Positions 7,341 to 15,964 of a stretch of DNA of 64,000 nucleotides are shown piece by piece. The stretch comes from Acidobacteriaceae bacterium dw_441 (lineage in GTDB: Bacteria > Acidobacteriota > Terriglobia > Terriglobales > Acidobacteriaceae). The stretch lies in NCBI GenBank assembly GCA_018449715.1, contig JAAVVA010000006.1:331225-395224 (forward strand). The letters are read 5' to 3'. Numbering within the stretch: position 1 is the stretch's first letter; each line of letters begins with the position of its first letter. The notes beneath the pieces are model-generated. The model made no database searches, was not told where the DNA came from, and was given only the letters and a program-made list of their open reading frames with translations. The position numbers and the translations under genes were made by a program.

Positions 7341-8597
7341 TTATGCCGTAGCCTTCGCCGCCAGTTGCTCTTTCGAGAAGCCCGCGACCTTCTTGTATCC
7401 ACTGCTGATGTCTTCCATCTCCTGCTGCGAGATGACATCGTAGATATTCTCGAAGCGCTTGCCGCCCGTGCGCTCGTAGACCTCGCGCAGAATCGCGTCC
7501 GGCGGATTCCGGCGGTTCATCAGTACCACTTTGGAAGTCGCTTCGACACGCACCTTGTCATACACCTGCAGCGCAGCCTCGCCCACGCCATGCTCCTTCA
7601 GCGAATCCGCAAGGAAACGCGCATCGAGGATGGCCTGTCCCGCGCCGTTCGAACCACGCGGGTACATAGGGTGCGCCGCATCGCCCAGCAGAGTCGCGCG
7701 CCCAAAGGTCCACGTCGGAACGGGGTCGCGGTCCACCATCGGGAAGATCAACGGGCGCTCCGTCTTCTGCAGCAGCGCCGGAACATCCAGCCAGTCGAAC
7801 TTCCAGTCCTTGTACTTATCGAAGAAGTCCTCGAGCTTGGCTTCCTTGTTCCAGTCATACGAAGCGGGCCGCGGACGCTCCTGCGTCGCCACCCAATTCA
7901 TCAACTGGTTACCTTCCGCGTCGATGTTGTTGCGGATGGGATACGCCATCAGCTTGCCTACCGGCATCCATCCAACGCGTATCGTGTTCGCCCCGCTGAG
8001 GAACGGCTTGAACGGAGTCACGCCGCGCCAGATGGTGTAACCGGAGTACACCGGCTCGCCCTCGTTCGGATAGAACTGCCTGCGCAGAGCGGAGTGAATA
8101 CCGTCGGCTCCCACCACAATGCTCGCGCGGCGGCTCGGCAGCTCCTCGCCCTCGGGCGAGACAAAACGCGCCACCACGCTGTCCGATCCGATATCGACAC
8201 CGACGCAGCGATGTCCCTTCACCACCGCATCCGGTCCAAGGCGCTCGGCGACCGCATCCAGCAGCACCGCCTGCAGGTCACCACGATGCAGCGAGAACTG
8301 CGGCCAGTCGTAGCCCGCATACATCCCGTTCAGCTCGGTGTAGATGTGCTGTCCATACTGGTTGAAGTACGAGGAGTCCTTCGTGCGGATGCCAACACGG
8401 TCGAGCGCAGGGATCAGGCCAAGCCGATCCAGCTCACGTGTGGCGTGAGGCAGCAGGTTGATGCCCGCTCCGACAGCCTGAATATTGCTCACACCCTCAT
8501 AAAGCCTGCTCTCAATTCCAAGCTCGTGGAGACAAAGAGCAAGCACCAGACCACCAATTCCGGCGCCGACAATCAACACATCTGTATCTTTGGACAT
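7341..8597 (-). CDS. FAD-dependent aromatic-ring-type monooxygenase
   Basis: A class A flavoprotein monooxygenase of 418 residues, in the family of salicylate and 3-hydroxybenzoate hydroxylases. It shows the FAD Rossmann motif VGAGIGGLVLAL near the N-terminus, the DG motif VGADGIHSALR in the middle, and the GD motif LLGDAAHPMYPRGSNGAGQA, so all three signature motifs are intact. It would hydroxylate or oxidatively cleave a ring or thio compound with NAD(P)H and O2 in the cytoplasm. The start at 8597 is chosen because the preceding ten residues of the longer reading do not resemble the family. It follows the GlcG-like gene after a gap of about 35 bases and is the last gene before a terminator. 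The substrate is unknown; the nearby sulfur-type transporter suggests an organosulfur compound, by inference only. Confidence 0.82.
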   Translation of the reverse strand: MSKDTDVLIVGAGIGGLVLALCLHELGIESRLYEGVSNIQAVGAGINLLPHATRELDRLGLIPALDRVGIRTKDSSYFNQYGQHIYTELNGMYAGYDWPQFSLHRGDLQAVLLDAVAERLGPDAVVKGHRCVGVDIGSDSVVARFVSPEGEELPSRRASIVVGADGIHSALRRQFYPNEGEPVYSGYTIWRGVTPFKPFLSGANTIRVGWMPVGKLMAYPIRNNIDAEGNQLMNWVATQERPRPASYDWNKEAKLEDFFDKYKDWKFDWLDVPALLQKTERPLIFPMVDRDPVPTWTFGRATLLGDAAHPMYPRGSNGAGQAILDARFLADSLKEHGVGEAALQVYDKVRVEATSKVVLMNRRNPPDAILREVYERTGGKRFENIYDVISQQEMEDISSGYKKVAGFSKEQLAAKATA

Positions 8598-8632
8598 TCT
8601 CTTGCAACCTTCATAGCAAAGCCGCACAACAG

Positions 8633-9067
8633 CTATGGCTTATAGTTTGAATTCTCGTAAAAGTACTGCAGCGCCTCTTCGGCAACCTTCAGGTCCTGAT
8701 CGGCGCTGCCGGAACTGATTCCGATTCCGCCGACGATCTCCGCATCCACATACACCGGAAGCCCTCCTCCGATGATGGAGAAATGGCCGCCGTTGGTAAC
8801 GTGAATCCCGAAGGTCGGCTGCCCCGAGACACAAAGTTGATTATAGATATGTGTCCCCTTGCGGGCGACGGCGGCGGTAAATGCCTTATCGACAGCAATC
8901 GAGATGCTGCTGATCTTGCCGCCATCCATGCGCTTGAAGTCAATCAAGTGGCCCGACTCGTCCGTCACGGCAATGCACATCGGCACGCCCATCCTGTGCG
9001 ACGCCTCCACGGCGCCTGCAATCAGGATGTCGGCGTCCGCCAGCGAAAGTCTTCTAATCTCAAGCAT
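8633..9067 (-). CDS. GlcG/HbpS family small protein
   Basis: A 144-residue protein with the typical GlcG/HbpS fold: MGVPMCIAVTDESGHLIDFKRMDG, then a helix with AVDKAFTAAV, and GGLPVYVDAEIVGGIGISSGSADQD. Members bind small ligands such as haem or cobalamin, or act as accessory proteins in catabolic operons; a few are hydratases or isomerases. The start overlaps the end of the upstream DapA-like gene by eight bases, so the two are probably translated together. Its precise role here is not known. Confidence 0.8.
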   Translation of the reverse strand: MLEIRRLSLADADILIAGAVEASHRMGVPMCIAVTDESGHLIDFKRMDGGKISSISIAVDKAFTAAVARKGTHIYNQLCVSGQPTFGIHVTNGGHFSIIGGGLPVYVDAEIVGGIGISSGSADQDLKVAEEALQYFYENSNYKP

Positions 9068-9989
9068 TCACAAACTCTTTCTGTGTTTTGAAGTTCGTTT
9101 CCAGGAACTGATGAAGCTGTTTCAGCGATTCGCCCTTGATCGACTCATAGGGCAGATGCCGAACTCCCGCATTGACTCCGAGATATTCGGACGAGGCCTT
9201 CATCACCTCCGCCAATCCATAAGACATCCATCGCGAGGGCCAGGTCGCAAAAACCTGCTGCAGCTCAATCGCATGCTGAAGATCGCCCGCCTTGTACGCG
9301 TCTATTACGTAGCGCGCAATCTCAGAAGCGGGAGACGGCAGCGTAATTCCCGACCCTCCAAGCTGCAGCGTGATCAACAGAAGCTGCATCGTGGTGTAGT
9401 ACCCCGCCAGCCCCGCATGGTCGATCTCCGTAATCAGCCGCGAAGCGCGCGCAAGATCACGCGAGCTTTCCTTCACCGCGCAGATGTAGTCCAGCTTCGC
9501 CAGCTCCACCGTCTCCGGAATCGTGGGGTCCGCCCCGGGTCCCGCGTTCAGATAAAGCACAATCGGAAGCGAGGTCTCGCGCCCCACCAGCTCAAAGTAG
9601 CGCACCAGCTCGGCAATCGTCGGCGCATTCCCGTTTGGGCGCAGCGGAGCAAGCAGTTGGATCGCTTGTGCTCCCAGCTTCTCCGCATAGTGAGCCAGAT
9701 CGATGGCCACCTTGTACGAGGGATGCGAGACGCCAACCGCAACCGCGGCCCGGCCATCGACTGCATCCAGCGTCTTCGAGATCAGCTCCAGCCGCTCCTC
9801 GTAGCGAAGGTACTGGTACTCCTGCATCTCGACTCCCGCCGCTACCACCAGTTCCGGGCGGCTACGTTCCATCATCGCGTCCACTCCCTTTTCAAGGAGC
9901 GCCCAATCCACCTTCATGTCTTCGGTAAACGGGGTAAACGGAGGAACAATCATCGACGGCTTCGGCAGATGCAGCTTCTGAGTACTCAC
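9060..9989 (-). CDS. dihydrodipicolinate synthase family aldolase/lyase
   Basis: A 309-residue TIM-barrel protein of the DapA/NanA family. The Schiff-base lysine is visible in YICAVKESSRDL, and the general tyrosine in PIVLYLNAGPG. Family members run retro-aldol or dehydratase reactions on 2-oxo acids. It is unlikely to be the housekeeping DapA, because it lies in a catabolic operon and the usual GTTGE-type pyruvate-binding motif is replaced by AAGVEMQEYQYL. It is the first gene of a three-gene minus-strand operon (this gene, GlcG-like, monooxygenase), so a role in cleaving the oxidised product is plausible inference. Confidence 0.78.
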   Translation of the reverse strand: MSTQKLHLPKPSMIVPPFTPFTEDMKVDWALLEKGVDAMMERSRPELVVAAGVEMQEYQYLRYEERLELISKTLDAVDGRAAVAVGVSHPSYKVAIDLAHYAEKLGAQAIQLLAPLRPNGNAPTIAELVRYFELVGRETSLPIVLYLNAGPGADPTIPETVELAKLDYICAVKESSRDLARASRLITEIDHAGLAGYYTTMQLLLITLQLGGSGITLPSPASEIARYVIDAYKAGDLQHAIELQQVFATWPSRWMSYGLAEVMKASSEYLGVNAGVRHLPYESIKGESLKQLHQFLETNFKTQKEFVNA

Positions 9990-10054
9990 TTTTCAGTCCT
10001 TCCTGAGGGGCAGACAACAGGGCTGCCCGTTAACTTTAGGCTACCATTAGGAGC

Positions 10055-10765
10055 ATGATTCGGTACGAAACACGCGGTCCTGCCAGCTACATCACCCTCG
10101 ACACCCCGGAGACCTCCAACAAGTTCACCTACGGTCTGATGAACGACTTTATCGACGCTCTCAAGGCTGCTGGCAATAGTGGAGCCATCGCCCTGGTGAT
10201 CAAGGCAACCGGCAAAGATTTCACCCTGGGCCGCGACCAGTCCGAGCGCCGCACCGACGTAAGCCGCACCGCGAATCTCTCGCTTATCCTGACGGCAAAC
10301 TCCCTGCTCAGGAACTTTCCCGGAGTAAGTATCTCCCTCATCCAGGGCCGCGCGATGGGCTTCGGCTCCGGCATCGCGCTTCACTCCTCCATCTCCGTCG
10401 GAGCGCAGAATTGCATCCTCGGATACGACGAGATCAAGCACGGTCTCGCGCCTTTAGTGGTGATGCACTATCTTCCCCGCTACGTCGGACCGAAGGTAGC
10501 CGCGGATCTGATCTACACCGGTCGTGACATCTCCGCCGATGAGGCATTCCGCCTGAACATGCTCAGCCGTGTCGTTCCCGCCGATCAACTGGAACATACC
10601 GCAGAGAAGATTGTTGAAGAACTCTCATCCTATCCAGCTGGAGCGATCCGCCTTCTACAGAGATATGAGCAGAAGACCCGGCAGGAAGCAGTCGAACCCA
10701 ATATCCTCGGCATCGACATGCTGGTCGAGTGGATCGAAAACGGCAAGCCCGACATCCTTCCCTAG
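10055..10765 (+). CDS. enoyl-CoA hydratase/isomerase family protein
   Basis: A crotonase-fold protein of 236 residues. Oxyanion-hole segments are seen as GKDFTLGRDQSERR and GRAMGFGSGIALHSS, and YDEIKHGLAP carries an acidic residue near the usual catalytic position. It is slightly shorter than typical hydratases (about 260). It is transcribed divergently from the DapA-like operon with about 65 bases between the starts, so both promoters share this gap and probably a regulator. It likely acts on a CoA thioester in the same catabolic pathway. Substrate unknown. Confidence 0.8.
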   Translation: MIRYETRGPASYITLDTPETSNKFTYGLMNDFIDALKAAGNSGAIALVIKATGKDFTLGRDQSERRTDVSRTANLSLILTANSLLRNFPGVSISLIQGRAMGFGSGIALHSSISVGAQNCILGYDEIKHGLAPLVVMHYLPRYVGPKVAADLIYTGRDISADEAFRLNMLSRVVPADQLEHTAEKIVEELSSYPAGAIRLLQRYEQKTRQEAVEPNILGIDMLVEWIENGKPDILP

Positions 10766-10774
10766 CAACAAAAA

Positions 10775-10812
10775 TGTCCGGCGCGAAACGCGTAAAGTGC
10801 TTGCGCCGGGCA
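10775..10812 (+). terminator. hairpin after the enoyl-CoA hydratase gene
   Basis: TGTCCGGCGC (775-784) pairs with GCGCCGGGCA (803-812), a ten-base stem with one wobble and an 18-base loop, ten bases after the stop. No T-run follows, so it is a weak or rho-assisted terminator at best. Confidence 0.35.
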
Positions 10813-10911
10813 CAAATGCAGCACACCACCCTCATGAAAATCGTCGCTCCAGCAGGCAACAGGACATTCAGTGCCTGAAACTCAGGCGCACCATTTTCAG
10901 TAAGAGCCACT

Positions 10912-11298
10912 CTAAAGAGGAGATTCTCCCGTCAACAGGAGTGTGGCTGGTGTCTGTTCGTTGTCTATCAGATGTAAGGTTCCGGTGCGAGTTCCTGTTG
11001 CATGAGGCGTAAAGTATGCCAGAATCGTACAGGTTCCTCCGACAGGTATATTTCCCAGAGTGCAGTTGCTGATGTCGGTCGAAAAATCCGCGGCCATGTC
11101 GCTTAGTAATTCGACATTCGTGGTCCTCAGATCAGACGAGCATGTAAGCCACACCGCTTGACGGGGAAGTCGACGACAAACCGACACGGTCACCCCCTCG
11201 CCATTCGGTGCATTGATGGTGGAAGTCGCCGGTACCGTTGTCGCGCCCACAGGGACCGTTCCTATGTCGATAGCACCGCAGATGGTAGGCACGGCTAT
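10912..11298 (-). pseudogene. C-terminal remnant of an Ig-like (choice-of-anchor D type) surface protein
   Basis: The reading has the repeat logic of ASH/choice-of-anchor D domains: CGAIDIGTVPVGATT at the start and NCTLGNIPVGGTCTILAYF then GTLHLIDNEQTPATLLLTG at the end. Such domains normally occur as tandem copies in large exported acidobacterial proteins. Here only about 130 residues remain. No signal peptide or proper start is present, because the upstream part of the frame runs antiphase through the end of the neighbouring membrane-protein gene. I therefore treat it as a truncated gene. It resembles no nearby gene. Confidence 0.55.
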
Positions 11299-11339
11299 AT
11301 TGGGAGATTTATTTCTAAACCATATTAATCTCAATTGCT

Positions 11340-11906
11340 CTAATGAGGACTTTTGCCAGCAATCGAAACTGCTCTCCTCCGTCCAAATGTGATCAAAGAA
11401 GATCCCCATCCGCAAAGAATAGATGCCACCACGATAGTCACCGATTCACTGAATCCGGGCTTGGCGACCATGAGCAGAACCGTCCCGAAGACGATCCAAA
11501 TCCTGATATTCAGTGAGAGCTTCAGCCAGAAACTTCTTGTCCAACGATTCAATTCCGATTGATTTTCTGACAGGCTATTCAGGAGCCTCCTGATCGCACG
11601 CAGTTGTCTTCCGGCCAGTGCACCAAGCGCGGCGAACAACACAGTCTCCAGCACCGCAAATCTCGGCCAGGCTAACTCCCACGCTTTCAAACTCTCAGTC
11701 AGATACGCTCCCGTGATGTATACGATCACCAGCGAGCTTATGCTCGCCGCCGTGAGTCCTGGGAGGGGCAAGGTCCAAGCGCGAAGCTCATTTGAGGTCG
11801 ATGCTCTCCTTAACTGAAACAACATCCACGTCTCCACTGTGAGCCCGGCAGTCAGCACAAGCACTGCAATCGCGTGAGCAAAAAGAACCGCTGTGTAAAT
11901 TCTCAT
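11340..11906 (-). CDS. four-helix membrane protein of unknown function
   Basis: A 188-residue protein with four hydrophobic segments: near the N-terminus (VLFAHAIAVLVLTAGLTVE), at SISSLVIVYITGAYL, at FAVLETVLFAALGALAG, and at the C-terminus (IRIWIVFGTVLLMV, then IVVASILCGWG). The pattern recalls DUF2269-like predicted integral membrane proteins. It lies 50 bases after the reductase gene on the same strand and may be the last gene of the AraC-linked operon. Function unknown. Confidence 0.62.
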   Translation of the reverse strand: MRIYTAVLFAHAIAVLVLTAGLTVETWMLFQLRRASTSNELRAWTLPLPGLTAASISSLVIVYITGAYLTESLKAWELAWPRFAVLETVLFAALGALAGRQLRAIRRLLNSLSENQSELNRWTRSFWLKLSLNIRIWIVFGTVLLMVAKPGFSESVTIVVASILCGWGSSLITFGRRRAVSIAGKSPH

Positions 11907-11955
11907 GATTGGTCTCGCTCCTGAACGCGCTGGGTATCTACGTTATTAAATTGCG

Positions 11956-12582
11956 TTAGTTACTCACGCCCATGATCTTGCGGTTTGACGCATCGTCTTC
12001 AATACACCGGATCATGAAGTCAGCGACATCAGCACGCGCGATCTTGAAACCAAAAGCAGGGAGATGCCATTCGCGGACCCGATATTTTCCTTTTTGCGGC
12101 TTGTCCGTGAGCTGCGGTGGACGCACCAGAGTCCAATCGAGATTGCTCTTTGTCACAATTTGTTCCATTGCCGAAGCATCCGCGACAACGCCTGGAAAGA
12201 GCAACCGACCAAATAAATAAGTAGGTGGAAAGATCGAATCCCTGAATAAAAATGCGGTCGATACGATGACTGCGCGCCTCACCCTCGAATACTGTGCTGC
12301 GTTCGTCAGTGCTCTAGCAAAGCGTTCCAGAAGGTCGGCATCACTCTTCGATAGCGGTAGACGAGGTCCAAACCCCGATATAACTCCATCGTGGCCCTCC
12401 AATCCTCGTCCAAGTTCCGCAGCATTAAGGAGATCTCCTTGAATGATCCGAATATTTCCGGAGAATGCGCTGAGCCGCCCAGGGGAGCGAACAAAGGCTG
12501 TCACGGAATGACCGCGTTCCACCGCCTGCCGAACAACCTCCAGACCTATCCCGCCAGTGGCCCCAAGAATTACCAGCTTCAT
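11956..12582 (-). CDS. NAD(P)-binding NmrA/SDR-like reductase
   Basis: A 208-residue atypical short-chain-dehydrogenase-type protein. The nucleotide-binding motif VILGATGGIGLEVV is at residues 3-16, followed by VTAFVRSP and IIQGDLL, typical of the NAD(P)H-binding (YwnB/BVR-B-like) group. LDWTLVRPPQLTD is the family C-terminal motif. The start at 12582 has GGAAGG upstream; a longer reading to 12732 adds 50 residues that overlap no family region. It may reduce a quinone or flavin, or act as a redox sensor. It follows the YCII-like gene in the AraC-linked cluster. Confidence 0.8.
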   Translation of the reverse strand: MKLVILGATGGIGLEVVRQAVERGHSVTAFVRSPGRLSAFSGNIRIIQGDLLNAAELGRGLEGHDGVISGFGPRLPLSKSDADLLERFARALTNAAQYSRVRRAVIVSTAFLFRDSIFPPTYLFGRLLFPGVVADASAMEQIVTKSNLDWTLVRPPQLTDKPQKGKYRVREWHLPAFGFKIARADVADFMIRCIEDDASNRKIMGVSN

Positions 12583-12673
12583 TGATCCTTCCTTCCACAG
12601 CCCGATGCACTTCCGTTTTAGTTCGCCGTTCCAATCATCTGATGAGCGCGCTATCCCAAAAGGGATACCTAGA

Positions 12674-13021
12674 TCATTGTTGCTCCAGTACCTCTCGAGG
12701 AGAAGTCCACTCGCGCACCTCGACGGCGACACCGTAACGAAGTCCCGGATGAATTCGCGCGATGTGCACCGCTTGTTCTCTGTCCGCAGTATCGAAGAAG
12801 ACGATCGTGGTTAGCGCGGAACTGCTTGACTCCTTGCTTGAGACCATTTCCTCTCTTTCTGAGGAGAACTTTGCCGCTGTCTCTCCAAAATTGCGCGGAT
12901 CGAGCCTGATCCCCATCTCTGTAACCTGTTTCACCCAGTCAGCGATATCAACCGCACGCTGCTTCTGTTCTCCAGGGCTAAGCGAGCGTGTGACATGGAA
13001 GATCAAAGCATAGTGCTTCAT
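12674..13021 (-). CDS. YCII-related (DGPF-type) protein
   Basis: A 115-residue alpha-beta ferredoxin-like protein. It opens MKHYALIFHVTRSLSPGEQ, and has a central strand ALTTIVFFDTADREQAVHIA and a closing strand LRYGVAVEVREW, the layout of YCII/DGPF proteins. The start has AGGAG seven bases upstream. Such proteins often sit beside regulators and reductases, with no proven function. It is transcribed with the AraC gene upstream and the reductase downstream. Confidence 0.7.
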   Translation of the reverse strand: MKHYALIFHVTRSLSPGEQKQRAVDIADWVKQVTEMGIRLDPRNFGETAAKFSSEREEMVSSKESSSSALTTIVFFDTADREQAVHIARIHPGLRYGVAVEVREWTSPREVLEQQ

Positions 13022-13173
13022 TGGTATCTCCTGAATGTTTGCGGATTGAGCATGTGTCGGCTGGCAAAGCAGACATGAAATAGCAACAGCATCTTATGGC
13101 CGCACTGGATCGAGATGAGAACCTTGCGAAGAAGATCCCTCATGCACCAAAGGTAGCGAATGTTGAGAGACAA

Positions 13174-13980
13174 CTACTTGTAAAAAATCGGCAGATTGAG
13201 AGTGAGGGAGTTCCGGAAGAACTCCTCGGGAGATATACCGGCAAAAAGTCGGAAGTCACGCACCATGTGTGGTTGATCGCAGTAACCTGCTTCAAAGGCA
13301 ATATCCGTGAGAGTCTTTCCGGCGTTCCACAGTCGGCAGACATGCTGCAAGCGGAACAGACGACTTAGTTTCTTGGGCGTTACTCCGACTGCAATACGGA
13401 AGTGCCTCTCAAGTGCACTTTGGCTCATAGCTGTATGACGTGCAATCGCTGCGATGGAAGACCGCCCTTCGGAACGGCGAATCATCTCTGTGGCTGCTTC
13501 GATCTGAGGAAGAATGGCCTGCGATGGGAACCATCGTGTACGGATACGGTCAGTGAGAAAGCATTCCATCGCCAGGAATCGCTGTTGTAGTTCGCGAATA
13601 TCCGTGAGGGCATTCTGGATATCGTCAATTTCCTGCCGACGCAATACGGAATCGAGCGGCGCCGTTCGATTGTAAAGTTGATCCACGCGGTCGCCCACAA
13701 AAACAGACGCGCCGACCTCGGTAAACCTCACAATTGCCAGAGAGGAATCCGTTCCGTGCTCAACTAGACGTGCCCGCGACTGCAGACCGGAGATAACCGC
13801 ATGTGGTAGAGACTCGTTGCACAACGATGCCGAACCGGACTGCCGCAGCACAAGTGTAAGCGTGGTCTCTGGTAACAAAACCTGAACTCGGGAGCGTTCC
13901 GAGCACACCCACAATATCTCGCGCACATAGCGGCGGAGGTTCCCCCTCGGCTGGTGAACGAAATGACGTACTCCACTCAT
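13174..13980 (-). CDS. AraC family transcriptional regulator
   Basis: A 268-residue regulator with a divergent N-terminal sensor domain and a C-terminal double helix-turn-helix: IAAIARHTAMSQSALERHFRI is trimmed here to its key part ARHTAMSQSALERHF, and the second unit is TLTDIAFEAGYCDQPHMVR, followed by the usual FAGISPEEFF. It probably controls the YCII, reductase and membrane-protein genes just downstream on the same strand. Two hairpins upstream at 14074-14110 might include its operator. The inducer is unknown. Confidence 0.85.
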   Translation of the reverse strand: MSGVRHFVHQPRGNLRRYVREILWVCSERSRVQVLLPETTLTLVLRQSGSASLCNESLPHAVISGLQSRARLVEHGTDSSLAIVRFTEVGASVFVGDRVDQLYNRTAPLDSVLRRQEIDDIQNALTDIRELQQRFLAMECFLTDRIRTRWFPSQAILPQIEAATEMIRRSEGRSSIAAIARHTAMSQSALERHFRIAVGVTPKKLSRLFRLQHVCRLWNAGKTLTDIAFEAGYCDQPHMVRDFRLFAGISPEEFFRNSLTLNLPIFYK

Positions 13981-14445
13981 CGTTCTCTTGGATGAGTGGA
14001 TCGCGTAGAAGATTCGTGGAGTAATCGGTCGCCTAAATATTCCAGTTATTCAGCAGCTTGAGCAGTCCAGAACATTTAGCTATTGCTAAATCGCCGAGTC
14101 GCCCATTGGCGATTTTGCGGAAAACCAGCACGTTATGGCTACGTAGGATGCAAAATGACGCATTGTGGGTTACTGCTCGACTTATTCTGACAAAGACGAC
14201 CGCTGCATCAGCTATCAAGAATCAGGGGAGGAGCTCCACCTAAATGAGGTTGTGAACCGTCCCTGGTCCGTGTTGTTGATGTGGGCGTGGGCAATCCTCT
14301 TCTTGGGAAGACGCAGACCAACGGACTACGATATCCGAACTACTAGCGCCTGGAGGTTAAAAACAGCGGAAAGTCGTTCGCAAACAACGTCAAGATTCAT
14401 GACAAAGCCCAACTGGATGCCTGCCGCAACAACTCCTGAGTTGGG
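13981..14445. other. gene-free stretch with hairpins and a possible gene remnant
   Basis: ATTTAGC and GCTAAAT (14074-14091) form a perfect seven-base dyad, followed by an ATCGCC...GGCGAT dyad (14090-14112). At 14350-14439 on the plus strand a 29-residue reading LEVKNSGKSFANNVKI ends in TGA but has a stop just upstream. It resembles the membrane-distal part of some acidobacterial hypothetical proteins and is probably a relic. A GCCCAACT...AGTTGGGC stem (14406-14446) overlaps the sulfatase stop and may help end that transcript. No intact gene is seen. Confidence 0.4.
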
Positions 14446-15942
14446 CTAGCTCGTTTCTTTTCGTTCCGGAACCTTTGCTCGCAAGAGATTTAACCGCTCC
14501 ATCAGGTGAGCCTGAAGACCGGCATGCTCAACTTTTCCATACAAATTATTGTGTTCTCCGGGGTCGGCTTCAAGGTCGTAGAGCTCACCCTCTAATGGGT
14601 CGAGTACATATTGAATCAACTTATATCGTTCGGTACGAATTCCGCGATGCGGCGCTACCTTCTCAGGATTAGGCCATTCGTAATATTCGTAATACCACTC
14701 TTTACGAAACTCTGGGTCCTTCTTCTTCGCCAAGGTCAGCACGCTCTTACCCTGCATGTGCGCAGGAATAGGAACACCCGCGAGATCGAGAAGCGTGGGT
14801 GCAATATCCGTATCCAGAATCATCTCCTCACGTACTCCTCCGGACGAAATGCGTCGAGGGTAGCGGATTTGAAATGGAACGCGGATAGACGGCTCGTGCA
14901 TTAATCGTTTGTCGAAAAGTCTCCACTCCCCGAGGAAGTATCCGTGATCAGACGTGTGCAGGATGGCTGTATCATCAAGGATTCCTTTCTTCTCAAGATG
15001 ATTCATAACGCGGCCAATATTCTCGTCGACTGCGACAAGGCCTGCATAATAATCCTTCGCAACGCCTTCAAGAGAACCGCAGGCTACGTGGGAGGAGGTT
15101 GTACCCAACTTGTTCTCAGCATCGATAAAGCTCTTGGGCTTTCCAGGATATCCCTTGAGGTCGTCATCGAAGCTTGAAGGCTTTGCGATAGGTACGCCGT
15201 TATAGAGGTCTGCATGGCGGCGTGGACGAAAGAACGGTTCATGCGGTGCAACAAACCAGAGCAGGAGGCAGAACGGCTTATCCCCACGATCTTCCTCGAT
15301 CCACGAGATGGCTCGATCCGTAGCGAGGTCGTCTGGATAGGCCTTCTGATATTGCACCTGCGGGCCAACCTTGCCTTTGCGTCCCTCCTTGAAGAGAGGA
15401 TTCTCGTAGTCATTACTGGGATTGTTATGGCCAAAGTAATAATCCCAATTGCGCTCTTCCACTCCATTTCGGGTATGAACTTTGCCGACAATTGCCACTT
15501 CATAGCCCTCTTTCTGCAGGAGTTCGGTGAAGAGAGGAATATCTTCCGGAAGAGGAGTATGGCCCTTTGTATTGTCTAATGCACCGGTCGAACGCGAATA
15601 CATTCCAGTGAGTGCGGTGGCACGTGCGGGAGCGCAAAGTGCATTGGTGCAAAAAGCATTTGTGAAACGAAGTCCTTCACGCCCGATGCGATCATGATTC
15701 GGGGTTTTCAGAATGGGATGCCCCGCAATGGAAAGAGCATCGGCCCGCTGACCTTCTCCAAAAAAGAAAACAAGGTTCGGGCGCTTTTGTTTCGTTTGGG
15801 CTGCTGCCACCTTCGGCGTTACGGATGCAACCGCAGCACTCCCTGCAATTGCGACAGACGTCTGCAGAAATTCACGCCTGGTCGTTACACCTGGCGTTGA
15901 GGTGTGAGACTTGTGGTGGCTCTGTTCGTTTATTTCTGACAT
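14446..15942 (-). CDS. Tat-exported sulfatase (second of two)
   Basis: A 498-residue arylsulfatase-type enzyme with a twin-arginine signal (TTRREFLQTSVAIAGSAAV). The formylglycine motif CAPAR lies in NALCAPARATALTGMYS, a C-x-P-x-R motif to be matured by a formylglycine-generating enzyme. IVGKVH and TSDHGYFLGEW are the other family metal and active-site segments. Unusually the first metal-binding pair, normally DD, reads GE (FFFGEGQRADAL). It would hydrolyse sulfate esters in the periplasm. It follows the other sulfatase by 22 bases and belongs to the TonB, GH92, sulfatase operon. Confidence 0.87.
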   Translation of the reverse strand: MSEINEQSHHKSHTSTPGVTTRREFLQTSVAIAGSAAVASVTPKVAAAQTKQKRPNLVFFFGEGQRADALSIAGHPILKTPNHDRIGREGLRFTNAFCTNALCAPARATALTGMYSRSTGALDNTKGHTPLPEDIPLFTELLQKEGYEVAIVGKVHTRNGVEERNWDYYFGHNNPSNDYENPLFKEGRKGKVGPQVQYQKAYPDDLATDRAISWIEEDRGDKPFCLLLWFVAPHEPFFRPRRHADLYNGVPIAKPSSFDDDLKGYPGKPKSFIDAENKLGTTSSHVACGSLEGVAKDYYAGLVAVDENIGRVMNHLEKKGILDDTAILHTSDHGYFLGEWRLFDKRLMHEPSIRVPFQIRYPRRISSGGVREEMILDTDIAPTLLDLAGVPIPAHMQGKSVLTLAKKKDPEFRKEWYYEYYEWPNPEKVAPHRGIRTERYKLIQYVLDPLEGELYDLEADPGEHNNLYGKVEHAGLQAHLMERLNLLRAKVPERKETS

Positions 15943-15964
15943 TGAATGTTCTCCTCTCGCAAAG

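Noticed and set aside
7365..8645. 426-codon plus-strand ORF opposite the monooxygenase gene
   Set aside because: Antisense shadow: His/Arg-rich product without motifs, while the minus strand shows all three flavoprotein motifs.
10912..11415. ORF as an intact 167-residue gene
   Set aside because: The first about 40 residues are antiphase to the end of the neighbouring membrane-protein gene, and only an Ig-like tail is recognisable, so it is listed as a remnant.
14165..14449. 94-codon plus-strand ORF before the sulfatase stop
   Set aside because: Composition is not protein-like and another frame of the same bases holds a more plausible gene relic with stop codons.
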